Below are positions 14,202-25,743 of a stretch of 64,000 nt of DNA, piece by piece. Position 1 is the first letter of the stretch; the number at the start of each line of letters is the position of its first letter. The stretch lies in NCBI RefSeq assembly GCF_000417875.1, contig NW_006920886.1, forward strand, positions 418,120 to 482,119, in the 5' to 3' direction. A program made the translations under genes and the position numbers. The notes beneath the pieces are model-generated. The model was not told where the DNA came from, made no database searches, and saw nothing but the letters and a program-made list of their open reading frames with translations. The stretch comes from Pseudozyma flocculosa PF-1 (taxonomy: Eukaryota > Basidiomycota > Ustilaginomycetes > Ustilaginales > Ustilaginaceae).

Positions 14202-17200
14202 CTAGGCTCCACCGGCGAGGCTGCTGGTAAGGATGGTCGAGAGGATGCGCGGGATATCCTTCATCTCGCGCGCCACAAACGCCTTGCCGGGGAGCTGCTT
14301 GGCGGTGTAGACGGCCTCGTTGCCCTTATCGATGAAGAGGACGGCAGTCTTGACCGTCTCGTCGGTGCCGAGGGTGCGCGAGAGCGTGTGCGGGTTGATG
14401 CCGTACCGCGCCAGGTTGGCGTCCGAGATGGCAATGACAAAGTGGTCGTCGCACTTTCCCTCGTCGCTCCCAACGCTGGCGGCGAGGCCGACGGTTTCGT
14501 CCATGTCGCCGCCGTCGTCGGACGAGGTGGGGACGCCGTCGAGCCAGGACGAGGGAAGACGCTTCTTGACGTCCCGGATCGAGTGCTCGATGCACTTGAG
14601 CGTAAAGTCGCCCGACTCGCAGTACTGCGTGTGCGAGACGATCGATCGGAGCACGCGGTACTGGTCGCCCTCGCTGCGCGGCAGCTTGCCGATCCCCACC
14701 AGCGGGATCATGTGGTTGTCGCCGCTGTGGCCCACAATGTCGAGCGCGAACCGGGTTGGATCGACGCGAGCAAAGGCTTGCATGACCATCTGCGGGGATC
14801 GTCGAGGGCGAGGCCGAAAGGAAGGGGCGACAGCATGGTCAACGCGCGTCCCGTCACGGCACATCATCCGGACCATCTCTGGACCAATCGTCACTACTCA
14901 CCAAGCACACCTCGAGCTCCCGCTGCAGTCTTCCGTCAAATTGCATGGAATACATAGAGGCGCTGGCGTCAAGCACGATCCGGATGCGTTTCGGCTTGAG
15001 CTGGGGCGCGCCGATCTCGGGGGGTCGTTCGCTGCGACGCTTGTAGATGGCGCGCTCGCCCATGAGGCCCTCGCTGAGCCTGCGCTCGTCGAGCTCGCCG
15101 TCCTGCTGGCGCGAGACCCAGGCGCGCTCCTCCTCGTTGGCCTTGAGGTCGTTGAGGGTGTTGGCGAGGTGCTGCACAAAGGGGGCCACCTTGGCGTTGA
15201 GCTCGTGCATGTTGACGGCCTCGTGCGGCGCCAGGCCGTTTTCCTTGAGCTGCTTTTCGAGGGCGGCGCGGGCCATGGCGCGCGCCTGCCTCTTGATGTG
15301 GTCCGGCACGTCGTCCTTGAGCGCTTTGGACACCCGGTGGATCTTGTGGCCCTTGTACAGCCGCTCGTAGCCGCCCCGACCGCCCAGGCCGGCCGTGTCG
15401 CGTCCGCCCGTTCCGCCGCGCCACGTGTTGCCGCCAACGTGTTCCTCGTTGTTGGGATCCTCCTTGCCCTCCTTGGGCCTGTCGAGGTCGGTGGATCGGC
15501 CCGCCTTTTTCGGGTCGTAGTCCTCCATGCCCTCAAAGGTGATCTTGAGCGCATCGGCGGGCTTGATGCGGTTGCGCAGCGCCTCGAGGTCGAGGTCGTC
15601 GACGGGCAGGCCGCGCTTGCGCAGCGCATCGACCACCCACCGGATCGCCTCGGGCCGGTGCAGGTCGAAAGACAGCGCGTTGAGCAGCACGTCGCTGAGC
15701 TTTTCGTCTGGGAAACGCTCCATGTGGGCGACGAGGTGGAGCAGCTCGCGCAGGGAATAGGGGTGGTTGATGAGCCCGGCGTCGAAGCCGTCGCGCAGGT
15801 CGTGGAAGGCGACGTCGAGCTTGCGCAGCAGGTCGACGTCGACCGAGGGCGCGGCGGCGTGCAGCAGGCGCACCTCGGACTCAATGTCCGGGTTGGCCAC
15901 GGCGTAGCACGAGAAGCCCTCGCCCGCCGAGCCGATAAAGTCCTGGCCGAGGAACGGGTAGGACGGCCGGTTGGAGAGCAGCGCCAGCCGGAACGACGGG
16001 TGGACGATGACGTCGCTCGGATCGCCGCGGCTGCCGACGGGGCGGATGCGGCGGCCGTCGGGAAGCGTCAGCTCGCCGCGCTCGGCCAGGCTGCGGAACA
16101 CGGCCGACACCGACGTCGAGCACTTGTCGACCTCGTCGACGACGAGGATCCGCCCGAGCTTGACGGCGCGGACGAGGGGCGAGTCGTAGTAGCGGATCTG
16201 GCCGTTTTCCAGCGCAATCTGCTGCAGCAGCCCGCCGACGGTCGAGTCGCGGTTCATCTGGATGTACTCGCGCGGCCGGTTGAGCAGCTCGAGGGTGCGG
16301 TCGATGAGCTTGTTCTTGCCCGTGCCCTGGCTGCCCATCAGGAGGAGGTGCTCGCCCAGCAGCTCGAGGTCCTCGGCAAAGGAAAGAAGCAGCGCCGACT
16401 GCTGCGGGTTGTTGTAGAAGCTGCCGCCCAGGTCCGGCACCAGAGCCGCGCCGCCGTCCGGGTCGAGCCGGTCGACGTCGAAGCGCGGCACGACGCGGCG
16501 CGCGTGCGGCCGGTCGCTGGTGTCGGTGACGTCGAACTCGAGCGTGCGTCCGCGCACCTCGGGGTCGCCGACGCGCAGCCGGGGCACGTAGCGAAACGCG
16601 CCCTCGGAGCCCGGCGGGTGGATCTTGCACTCCTGAAGCAGGTTCTGGATGACCTCGCGCACCGTGCTGGGCAGGAAGTCGACGAGGAGCGTGCGCCACA
16701 CGAGGCCGTGCAGGTCGTAGTCATCCTCGTCGGCGTCGCCGTCGCGCCTGCGCTCGAGGGTGAGGCGCGACGCCATCCGGATCACCTGGCGCGTCCCCAG
16801 CCTGCGCGACTTGGCCAGGCCCAGCGTCGGGTCCGAGCTGAGCTGGCGATAGCGCTGCACGAACACGAATAGGCGCTTGAGCGCCGCCGAGTCGGCGGGG
16901 ATGCCCGTGCGCCGCAGCACAATCTCGCGCTCCTCGGCCTCGTCCATGGGCGTGGTGATACAGGTGGCGAACAGCGTGGCCGCCTCCTCGCTGAGCCAGC
17001 CAGCCGCCTTGGTCGCGGTGAGGACGACGCGGAAGCTGTCCGGGATCGAGAGGGGTCCACTTGCGCTCTGGCCTGCCGCATCGCCGCCGCCGCTGCCGCC
17101 GCCCGCACCGCCCAGGCTGATCCGCTGCCCGTTCCAGAGCTCGCTCTCACGGTCCTGGAGCAGCCTCGAGAGAGAGCTCAGCGTGGGACCCAGCACGTCG

Positions 17201-19191
17201 ACGCCGGCGAGGTGGATCAGCTTGCCCTGCATCGCGCCCCGGATCAGGGGCGCGGGCTCCCAGCCCGTCGAGCCGTCCGGCGCAGTCGAGCGGCGCATCA
17301 GCAGCTCGCCGCCACCCAGGTCCTTCCAGAGCCACACCGACTCGTACGCGTAGCCCAGGGCCGAGGCGAAGAGCGAAATGCACGTCGTCGTCGACGACGA
17401 GGGCTTGTGCGCCGCGGCGGCGGACGCCATCTCGGCCGACGAGGCGACGGGCGCAGCGTCGAGCGACCCGGGCACCAGGCAGATGTCGCGGCCGACAGCG
17501 TGCAGCTGGACCAGCCGGGTAAAGATGGACAGGACGCGCGGCGTGATCACAACGTCCTGGCCGACCGTCTCGCCGAGCTGCGGCATGGGTCCCAGAGGCA
17601 GGGGTCCACAGGGCACCTCGAGGCTGACGGGCGCAGCGCCCTGGCCGGCGTTGGTGAAGGTGATCTTGGCCCGGTTGCCATCGACCCGCTCAATCGAGGC
17701 CACGTTGTAGCCCAGGTAGCCGGCGCCCGTGTGCGCAGACTCGGACGCGACGCCCAGCCCCTGATCGAGGCGAAGCTGAGCGAGGAGCTCGCCGAGGGTC
17801 TGGTGCTTGTCCTTGTCGAGGGCGCAGATCTGCGGATAGGCGGTGCTGAGGGCCGACAGCGTCGAAGCGGCGATGATCGGTGCTGCGGGTGTCGCCGCCG
17901 CGGCCGCGGCCGCCTCTTCGTCCGACTTGATCTGCTTGACGGGCGCAAAGACGGCGATGCTGTCGGCCTTCTGCTGGGCCTCGGTCTGCTCGTCGACGAT
18001 GGGCGGCAGGGCGCGCGTCGGCGGAAAGGCAAGGGTGAGGTCCTGCAGCAGCGACGTGGCGGTGGTGGGCAGGTTGGGCAGGCGAAGCGTCGGGGGCACC
18101 ACGTCGTTGCCCTGTGCGAGGGTGGTGTGGAAGCGCAGCAGCGCAGCCAGGTTCGACCAGCGCCGGCAGAGGTCCTCGGCGAGCGGTGTGGGCTCGAGGG
18201 CGACGGTCTGGTCGATGGAGCCCTCGACCCAGCGCGCCTGGAAGCGCGAGCGGAACGGCGGGTCGAGCGGGAGGCCCTTGTACGGCGGAATGGGCGTTCC
18301 GATCGAGATGACGCGGAAGTTGGGGTGGACGGGGATGAAGCGGCTGGCCAACTTGGGCTTGCCCTCGGCGGCCGACTCGGAGGCCTCCTGGCTTCGCGCC
18401 GCCTCGATCTTTTCGGCGGGGATGAGGAAGCTGCCGTCGGCGAGGTTCTGCTCCCGATTCTCGAGGATGTTGTTGATGACGGGCGTGACGCCACGCTCCG
18501 CCCTCTCGACGCCCTCGAGGATGAGGAGGTGGCCCTCCTTCATGGCGCGCACGACGGGCCCGTCGACAAAGACGAGGCTGCCGTCGGCGGTGAGGGAGCG
18601 GGACTGGAGCATCTCTGCCTCGCCAATGTCGCGGTGGAACGAGATGTACTCGTAGGGCAGCTGCAGCAGCGCGGCGAAAGTGAGGCTGAGGCGGCGGGCA
18701 TAGGGACCGGGTGGGGCGAGGAGGAAGACGTCCTGACGCAGCTGCCACTTTTTCCCGAGGAACTCGAGGTGCTCGAGGACGAGCGGGTCGTCGAGGTTGA
18801 GCAGCAGGCGTTCCGATGGGAGGCGCGTGGGGTCGCGCGCCTCAAAGACGGGGATGCTGACGTTGGGGCCGAGCTTGAGCGTGCCGAGGGGGGTGCCTGC
18901 CTTGGGCATGGGCGTCGACGATGGAGAAGACGAGGGAGATGCGCTCGCTGCGCTCGACGTGGTGAGCGGGCGGGTGGGTTGGACATGGCGGCCGATGGAG
19001 GCGATCCTGCGCCTTCCGGCAGCGGCGGCGGCGGCGTTGTTGGCGGCCGAGGCTGCCGAGCCATCGTCCGAGGTCATGGCGAAAGGTGAGCGTCGAGGCT
19101 GCGGTGAACGTAGCGCGGTCGAGTTTGGGCGTGATGGCGCGGCAAAGAGACGATGATGCGGCCGAGGTCGACGCAGGGCGGACAGCATCAA
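14202..19191 (-). CDS. VWA8: VWA8-like mitochondrial AAA+ ATPase with von Willebrand A domain
   Basis: Large dynein/midasin-like AAA+ protein of the mitochondrial matrix face; the animal orthologue is von Willebrand factor A domain-containing protein 8, whose cellular role is poorly defined. Exons 19191-14902 and 14789-14202, intron of 112 bases (GTGAGT...CAG), 1625 residues. The first ~40 residues are Arg/Ser/Ala-rich with no acidic residue, a typical mitochondrial presequence. The first AAA module has the degenerate P-loop FLLAPPGPYARRLSL near residue 155. The best-preserved module has Walker A LLMGSQGTGKNKL near 950 and Walker B ILVVDEVDKCSTS near 1017. The C-terminal VWA domain carries the MIDAS motif DASASMYS near 1407, with the other loops in exon 2 (FALDIVGHSGDN, FVIAISDANLARYG). 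The intron falls just after the MIDAS strand. Identification is firm; the function beyond ATPase is not known from sequence. Confidence 0.93.
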
Positions 19192-19820
19192 CGGCCGGAC
19201 CAGCGAGCGAGATGGGGAATCTACGGTCGTCGTCTAGGATGGGACTCTTCGAAGGGTGGTGGGCATGAACGAAGGGCAGGTCGATGAACGTCGAGGGAGA
19301 GGGCGAAGGGGGGAGGGGGAAGCCGTTATGGGGGAGGAATGGTTCGAAGCCAAGGCCAAGAAGGACGACGAAGGCGTCGGCAGCGGCTGAAAGCCGAAGC
19401 GGTCGAAGCAGCCGGTGATGCGGCCGGCCACTTGCAAAAGCCGAGCGAGACAGAACCAGGCGGCGCCGCGTCCGGGACGTACGTCCGTGATTATTCTTGC
19501 GGGGCCAGATGCGGGGCACCAACCACGCCCAGCACACCGGCCTGGCCTCTTTCCGCCTTCATATCCACAGCAAAGTCAGCAGGCAGCAGGCGGCCATCCA
19601 GAGGCAGCAACAGATCGTCTTCCTTTGGTTCGGCGGCAGACAAGCAAAAGCGGCGGTTCGCGCAGTCGTGTGTAGTTTAGTCGTACAACAGGACGAGAGG
19701 GGGGAGGAAAGATGCGAGGTGGGCAGAGGAGAGAGGAAGGAGAAAGATGGATGCAGTCCGGAGGGCGAGGGAAGGGCGCAGGCAAAGAGAGGCGCGTGAG
19801 GGACGAGGAGCGAGCGTGGC
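19192..19820. other. Intergenic region
   Basis: 629 bases between the VWA8 start and the stop of the DUF3429-type gene, both on the minus strand. It holds the VWA8 promoter and the neighbour's 3' end. No gene is visible. Confidence 0.6.
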
Positions 19821-21247
19821 TTACTCGTCGTCGCCGCCTTGGTCCTTCTTGTCCTTCTTGTCGCCGTCATCGCCGCCCTTGTCCTTCTTGTCCTCGCCGC
19901 CGCCGCTGCCGCTCTTGTCCTTGTTCTGCGCCTGCTTGTCCTCCTCGGCCTTCTTCTTGGCCTGCTCCTCTTTCTTCTTGCGCTCCTCCTCCTCCTTCTC
20001 CTTGCGCTCCCTATACGGCGGGGCGGGGCAAACAACACGTGGGTACACAGACGGTCAGCGATTCAAGTCTGCGACGACCGCAACGGCGACCGATACTGGG
20101 GCAGCGCTGGGCTGGCCGCGCGCCGTCCGTCGTGCGTGACTCACTCCTCCTGCCTCTTTGGGTTGCCGATTTTGACGTAGCTGTCACCCTCTGCGCCGGC
20201 GCTGGTGGCCTCGACGTCGCCCCCGACCTCCTGGTGCTTGATGATGCCGCCCTTGTTGCCCTTGGCGCTGCGCTGGAGCAGCTTCATCTTGGTGGGGCCG
20301 TCGGCCTGCACCTCCTCCTGCAGCTTGCCCGCCGTGGCCGCCATGGTGCTGCGGCTGCCGGGCGCGTAGTAGTTGGTGCCAGCCAGCGTGGCAATGATGC
20401 TGGAGCCCACAGCAAGCGTCAGCCAGAAGCGGTAGGTCGAGTACCACTTGGGCACCCAGCCGTCGTTTGTGGCGCGCAGGTCGACAAACCACATGGCGAC
20501 AAACGAGGCCCACTGCGCAATCAGCGCCATCTGCGGCGCCAGGAGCAGCGTGGGCCACGCCAGCACGACGGGCAGCACGCCCACGGCGTACCGCCGGTTG
20601 CCCAGCTCGCCGCCGTACTTGCTGAATTCGAAGCCCCAGTGGACGGCGCCCAGGAAGCTGAGCAGCACGGCGCCAAAGCCGACCTGGATGTTTTGGGCGT
20701 GGAGGAGGAGCGCGCTGGCCGTCTCGCTGTCCATGGTCTTGTCGTAGCCGAGGTTGACGAGGTGCTCCTGGCGCGCCAGCCAGATGGACGCGCCGGCCGT
20801 TGTGACATAGGGGATGGCGCCCGCACCGCCCCACAGGAGCGCCGGCCGGGGTACGGCCTGGGCCATTTCGCCCGTGATGGACTTGGCATCCTTGAGGATC
20901 TCTGCGGCGCCGGACCTGGACGTCTCTCCAGCGTCCTGCTTGGAGGCGGCCTGGTCTCCTCCGGCGCCGGTGCCGCTGGCGCCGGCGATGGAGCTCTCGA
21001 TGCTCGACTTGACCGATTTGACCTCCTCCTTGATGTTTTGCTTGGTGTGCTGCCACGAGTCCGAGGCGGGCTTGCTCGACTGCGGGTTGGCGGCCAGGCG
21101 CGACACCGATGAGTGGAAGGGGCGTGCGGCGGCGGGCGAGAACCTCTGGATGGGCGCTCGTCGTGCGGCTGCGGCGACGAGGAAGCGGCCGGCACCAGCT
21201 CCGCCGGTGCGAGAGAGGATGAGGTTGGCCGCCGGAGATCCGAGCAT
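19821..21247 (-). CDS. DUF3429/TMEM69-like mitochondrial membrane protein with charged tail
   Basis: Family of unknown function, probably in the mitochondrial inner membrane. Exons 21247-20145 and 20010-19821, intron of 134 bases (GTGAGT...TATAG), 430 residues. The N-terminus from MLGSPAANLILSRTG is rich in Arg, Ala and Ser and includes ARPFHSSVSRLA, a likely presequence. The DUF3429 core has four or more hydrophobic helices: WGGAGAIPYVTTAGASIWLA, GFGAVLLSFLGAVHWGFEF, a long one around GVLPVVLAWPTLLLAPQMAL, and LAVGSSIIATLAGTNYY. The splice joins IGNPKRQEE to a lysine/glutamate/aspartate-rich tail of ~60 residues. Such tails lead databases to label these proteins as Mnn4-like regulators; here that similarity is only composition. 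It is divergent from CAP2. Confidence 0.85.
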
Positions 21248-22733
21248 GGTCGAGGAGCGCAGGCGGGATGCAGGGGAAGGACGGGGTACCGCTGAGGGAG
21301 AAGGAGAGGTGCCGGTTGGCTGTCGATGGAGCGGATGGGCGCGCGAGCGAGCTGGTCGGGTCGGGTCGGGTCGAAGTTGCGGGTTATTAGAGCAAGAAGC
21401 CTTGTGAGAGGGTTGGATGGTGGATGATGGGAGGAAAGGGAGAGACTGGATGGCGACGAGACAAGAAAAGGCTGGAGAGCCAGGGCGACGGCGACGGCGA
21501 CGGCGTCGGCGACGGCGTCGGCAACGAGGCAGGTGTCTTGTGAGCACGCAGACTGGCCTGACCGGCAGGCAGGCAAGCCAAGGCCAGATCGAGCGACGAT
21601 GTGCGGCAGGTCCAGCCAAGCCAGCAGGTTCAGCCACCTCTCTCTGCAGCATGGCCCGGGCGGGGGCGAGGGCGAGGGCGAGGGCGAGGGCGAGGGCGAG
21701 AATCGCACGGCGACGATGGCGAGGGACGTCACCTCACAGGCGTCGACGAGGTGGCCGGCCAGACAGCCAGGCAGCCCGACTTGCGGGGCGGGGCGGATGG
21801 AAGCCGAGGCAGGCGGAAGCAGAGCAGGCCGCCAAGCCACCGCCAACCAAGGCAGGTGGAGGCTGGCAAGAGGCAGCGTGCAACTCTGCGTCATCTGCGC
21901 CCACCCACGGCCGACGCACGGTGGCTAACGCCGCTCGCGGGCCAGCTGCCGCCGCTTAGCTTGATGGACCCTCCATCTGCCCGTCGGCCCGCCCCGCCGC
22001 CGCTTTTCCGACAAGCCGGCGCAGCAGACGCAAAGCAAGGCAAAGGCAAGCACCGCAGACGGCGGCGGCGACGGGGCGCGCTGCGACGGCAATCGACGTT
22101 TGCCAGCTGGCCCTGGCCCTCGTCGCTCTTCCGATCCGATGGCAGCGCAGCAGCCACCTGCCGGCGACGACATACGCACGCCTCCTCGTCGCACATCGCG
22201 CCCAAAGGGCCAGGCCAGACCAGCCAGGCCACCTCGATGCTTCGCGACGATGCTCACGAGGTGATGCTTGGCCCAGTCGAGGAAGGCAGAACCAGGCCAG
22301 AGCAGCGACAGATCCACAAGCGTCGTTGTCGAACATGGCTACGGTCAGAACGCGGTGCAGCAGAGATATCGAGGCGGGCGCTGCGATGCGCTCGAGGTCG
22401 TGATGGAAGCAGCCAGGCCTGGGCAAAGCGAGCCAAGGCGCTCAGGAGGAGAGGCAGGCAGGCGGCAGGCTGAGCTCAAGTCGCGTGGCCTGGCCTTGGC
22501 CTCGAACCTCGGCTCCGAAAACGAGGTCCCCCTCAACAGAGGCAGGGGCTTCTCGCTCGGCATGCCTGCCACCAACTGCACGCACGGTCCAAGCCCGAGG
22601 CCACCCCTTGCTCGGCGTGCGCACCACCATCCCTCAGTACTGCCTCTCGAGCTCCGGTCCCATCCGCACACCTCCTCCCACGCTCCCTCTATCCCGCCCT
22701 CGCTCCTCTTCCCCCGCCGCCGACGACCCGACC
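21248..22733. other. Divergent promoter region between the DUF3429-type gene and CAP2
   Basis: About 1.5 kb with no supportable gene. It holds a GGCGAG hexamer-like run at 21667-21705, a GACGGC run at 21487-21525, and CAGGCCAGAC/GGCCTGGCCTTGGCC patches at 22209-22230 and 22487-22503. Several open frames on both strands here are low-complexity and unconvincing. Confidence 0.55.
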
Positions 22734-24222
22734 ATGACGGACCCGCTCGACCTCGCCCTCGACCTGATGCGGCGCATGCCGCCCTCGTCGTCCGAGTCCA
22801 ACCTGGACCTCCTCGTCGGCCTCCTACCCAACTACGGCGAGGAGCTCGTCTCGTCCGTCGACCACCCGCTCCGCGTCAAGGTCGACGACAGCCAAGAGGG
22901 CGCCGGACGCGAGTACCTCTGCTGCGACTACAACCGAGATGCGGATAGTTACCGCAGCTGGATCTCCAACACCTTCCACCCGCCGCTCGACCTTGACCCG
23001 AGCCAGAGCATCGATGGCCAGCCTGGAAACTTGCCCAGCCCCGTCCTACGCCAGCTCGAGATCAAGGCAAACGAGGTGTTTGAGACGTATACCAAGCTGT
23101 GAGCGCCAGCGACGGGGGCGGACGCCGGTGTTTGGTCGACGAGCGCGTCATCACTTACCCAACTTCCCCCTCGACACTGCCCCTGCCCGTTCGGCCCCAG
23201 CTACTACGACTCGGCGCTCTCGAGCGTATACCTCTGGGACCTCGAGGCAGAGCCCAGCGTCTTTGCCGGGTCCAGCGTCGGCTCTCAGGCTCCCTCCACG
23301 TTTGCCGGCGTCATCCTGATCAAGAAGGGTGAGTGTCAGCGTCGTCCACCCCGTCGTCTTCGTCGGCGCACGCCCCCTAGCGCTGACCCGACCCTCGAGA
23401 CCGCCCTTGCTCCCCTCTTCCTCGCGCACCCCCGCCAGCCATCGGCGATGCGGCGAGCGGCAACGGCACGTTTGGATCCTGGGACTCGCTCCACGTCTTT
23501 GAGGCCACCGAGCAGCCGGGCGCCGCGCCAAAGGGCGGGCTGGCGGGCGCAACGGGCGCAGCCAAAAAGGCCATCCCGAGCGCCAGCTACAAGCTCACCT
23601 CGACCGTCATGCTCAGCCTGGGCCGCAGGGAGGACGAAAAGCCCGGCGCCGAGTCGCACCACCAGTCGGGGCAGCCTTCGTCGTCGTCGACGACCAAGCT
23701 GGGCACCATGGAGATTGCCGGCAGCCTGACCCGGCAGGTGAGTGACGGCGACGGCTGTGGCGATGGCGATGGCGGTCCGGAGAGAGTTGGATTGGATTGG
23801 GCGAGACTGGAGAGCGGAGGATGCTGACCCTGCTCTGTTCTGCCCCTCCTCTTCCATCTCCCGCCACCTCGCTGCTCGACAGACCGAGGGAGACTACCCG
23901 CTGCCCGACTTTGTCTCGCACCTCGCCAACGTCGGCAAGCTGGTCGAGGACGTCGAGTCGAGGATCCGAAGCCAACTGCAGGTGAGCAGCCCGTATGCGC
24001 CGTCTCGACCGGTGCCACCCTTTCTGTGCTATGAACTGACACCCTCGTGCCCGCCATCGTCGTCGTCGCCGACAGGGAGTCTACTTTGGCAAGACGCGCG
24101 ACGTCGTCTCGAACCTGCGCAGCACCCAGTCGCTCGAGCGCGAAAAGCACGCGCGCAACCTGCAAAAGGAGCTCATGGGCCTGTGGAAGCGGGCGCCTGC
24201 CCAGCCGACGTCGGACGAGTAG
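22734..24222 (+). CDS. CAP2: F-actin-capping protein subunit beta
   Basis: Beta subunit of the capping protein heterodimer, which blocks barbed ends of actin filaments in cortical patches. Five exons: 22734-23098, 23201-23328, 23439-23737, 23883-23981, 24076-24222; introns of 94-145 bases; 345 residues. The start MTDPLDLALDLMRRMPP is the family N-terminus; upstream in-frame codons are low-complexity. Hallmarks are LLPNYGEELVSSVDHPL, EYLCCDYNRDADSYRS, YYDSALSSVYLWDLE, FAGVILIKK, GSWDSLHVFE, YKLTSTVMLSL and GSLTRQTEGDYPLPDFVSHL. The C-terminal actin-binding region is VYFGKTRDVVSNLRS. It is longer than yeast or animal beta subunits (about 270-290) because of Ser/Gly/Ala-rich insertions after WDLEAEPS and after FEATEQPG. 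Identification is firm. Confidence 0.96.
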
Positions 24223-24330
24223 GGCCCCCCCATTCGGCCGTACCGAGGCTGCAGTGGTCGTCTGTCTGGACATCGAGATGCGATGCGGGCGGGCGAATAG
24301 AAGACGACGATGCCGTGTCGACTTGTCGTT

Positions 24331-24455
24331 GTGTGCGTGTGCATGTGCGTGTGCACGTGCGTGTGCATGCGTGCTGGTGACGAGGTGAGGGGCGAAGCGG
24401 GGGATGGAGTGGTATACAACGTGCGCGTGTGCGTCTGTGTGTGTGCGAGCAAGCG
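24331..24455. repeat. GT/GTGC-rich microsatellite tract
   Basis: Irregular TGTGCGTGTG and TGTGTGTGTGCGAG runs fill the 3' gap between CAP2 and the convergent acidic-protein gene. No gene lies in 24223-24507. Confidence 0.7.
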
Positions 24456-24507
24456 AGCGAGGGCTGGTCGTGTCGTGCGCTCGGCCATGCGCGGCGAGAC
24501 CGGGGCA

Positions 24508-25286
24508 TCAGGGAGCCTCGACGATCTCGACGCCCTCGTGATCCAGTCCTGCCTCTCCGTCTTCTTCGTCGTCGTCGTCTTCCTCTTCATCCGCGAGCTT
24601 AACGATGGGTTTCCCGATCTTGTCTGTGGTGGCGGTGAGGTGCAGCAGTGGAAGCGGAGAGACCAGATGGACGGAAGGGGGGTGGGTTGGAAGAGAGGAG
24701 AGACGGTGGGGAAGCGAGGGTCTGGGTCAGCATGTAGACCGGGAGGTGATGAGAGACGGGCCAGGGAGGGGAGCGATGAAGACGGGGAGGGAGAGGGGCT
24801 ACGAACCAGCACCAACAGCGCGTACCGCGACCGCAAACACCTCATCATCCTCGATCTCGACCTTGTCCTTTGCGCCCTCGCTGCAGGGCTGGAAGACCTT
24901 TTCGCCATCATCGTTCTTGCCGAGTCGATACAGCGCCAGGTCGCTTTGCGGATCCACCTCGGTCCAGGACGACGGAAACTCCACCTCCGCCTCCGTGTTC
25001 GACTCGGATTCGACAGCGAGGGGGGCGAGGATGGCCGAGGGTGAAGGCGAGTTGGACGAGATCATGGCACCGTGGAAGGAGCGTAGGATCGAGCCCGTGC
25101 TCATCTGCGGCGGCGTGCTGGGTACGTTTAGGAATAGCGTCGTCCGACCCAGTTTGAGCAGGAGCGTCTTTGTGGATGCCTACAGACCGGACGGCGATGC
25201 AACGATGGTGGTGCGGCTTTCGTTAGTAGGTGCGTTGGGTTCATCGTGACACCGACGGAGAGGGAAGGGGGGGAGGTACGAACCAT
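24508..25286 (-). CDS. Small acidic protein of unknown function, three exons
   Basis: Not recognised. Model on the minus strand: exon 1 is only the ATG (25286-25284), then 25179-24807 and 24623-24508, giving 163 residues. Introns of 104 and 183 bases both start GTTCGT and end TAG or CAG. The first contains the branch-site-like CTACTAAC at the expected distance. The frame is kept at both junctions, which is the main support. The N-terminus MASTKTLLLKLGRTTLFLNV followed by PSTPPQ looks like the start of a ubiquitin-like beta-grasp fold. The middle has WTEVDPQSDLALYRL and DDEVFAVAV. The last ~40 residues form an acidic tail with EEEDDDDEEDGE. A ubiquitin-like assignment is inference. The one-codon first exon is the least certain part. 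Confidence 0.65.
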
Positions 25287-25743
25287 CTTGGGTTCCGGCC
25301 TTTTTGGTGTGCCGTCGTCGTTCCGGTGCTTGAGATGCCCGCGCGCGTGAGAGAGGGAGGGAGGAGGGAGGGGAATAGAGAACGGTAGGTCGAGAGGGTG
25401 GGTGGTGGTGGAAGAAAGTGAAGCAGCGAGCGAGCGAGCGAGCAGGAGACGGACGTGCATGCCCCACCTGGCGCCGCCCTTGGCAAAAAGTGGAGCAGGC
25501 TATGCCAGCCCTTCCCTGGGCTGCGCAGGCTCTCGGACCAGCCTCTGTACGCCTGCTGCTGCCCCGCCTCCGACTTCCGGAGCCTTTCCGCTCGCCTTAG
25601 CTTGGACCCCCTCGTCCCTCTCCATCCCATCCTCCAGGCAGGCCGGGTCGCACGCGCAGTCGCCAGACGTATTTGGCTCGTTGCATGCGTCGCTTCTCGT
25701 TCGTCGTCAGAATGCCTCTTTCATTGGACTCGGCGAGCCCGCC
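25287..25743. other. Intergenic region upstream of the acidic-protein gene
   Basis: 457 bases between the TRM11 stop and the next start on the same strand. CT-rich on the minus strand near 25330-25400, consistent with a promoter or leader. No gene is visible. Confidence 0.55.

Noticed and set aside
14320..19089. 850- and 625-codon open frames antisense to VWA8
   Set aside because: Same effect: long antisense frames arise because the GC-rich coding strand rarely places stops on the complement. The VWA8 strand has the conserved motifs.
19821..20010. Mnn4-like mannosylphosphorylation regulator
   Set aside because: Only the Lys/Glu-rich composition of the tail exon resembles Mnn4; the body of the protein is a DUF3429 membrane protein.
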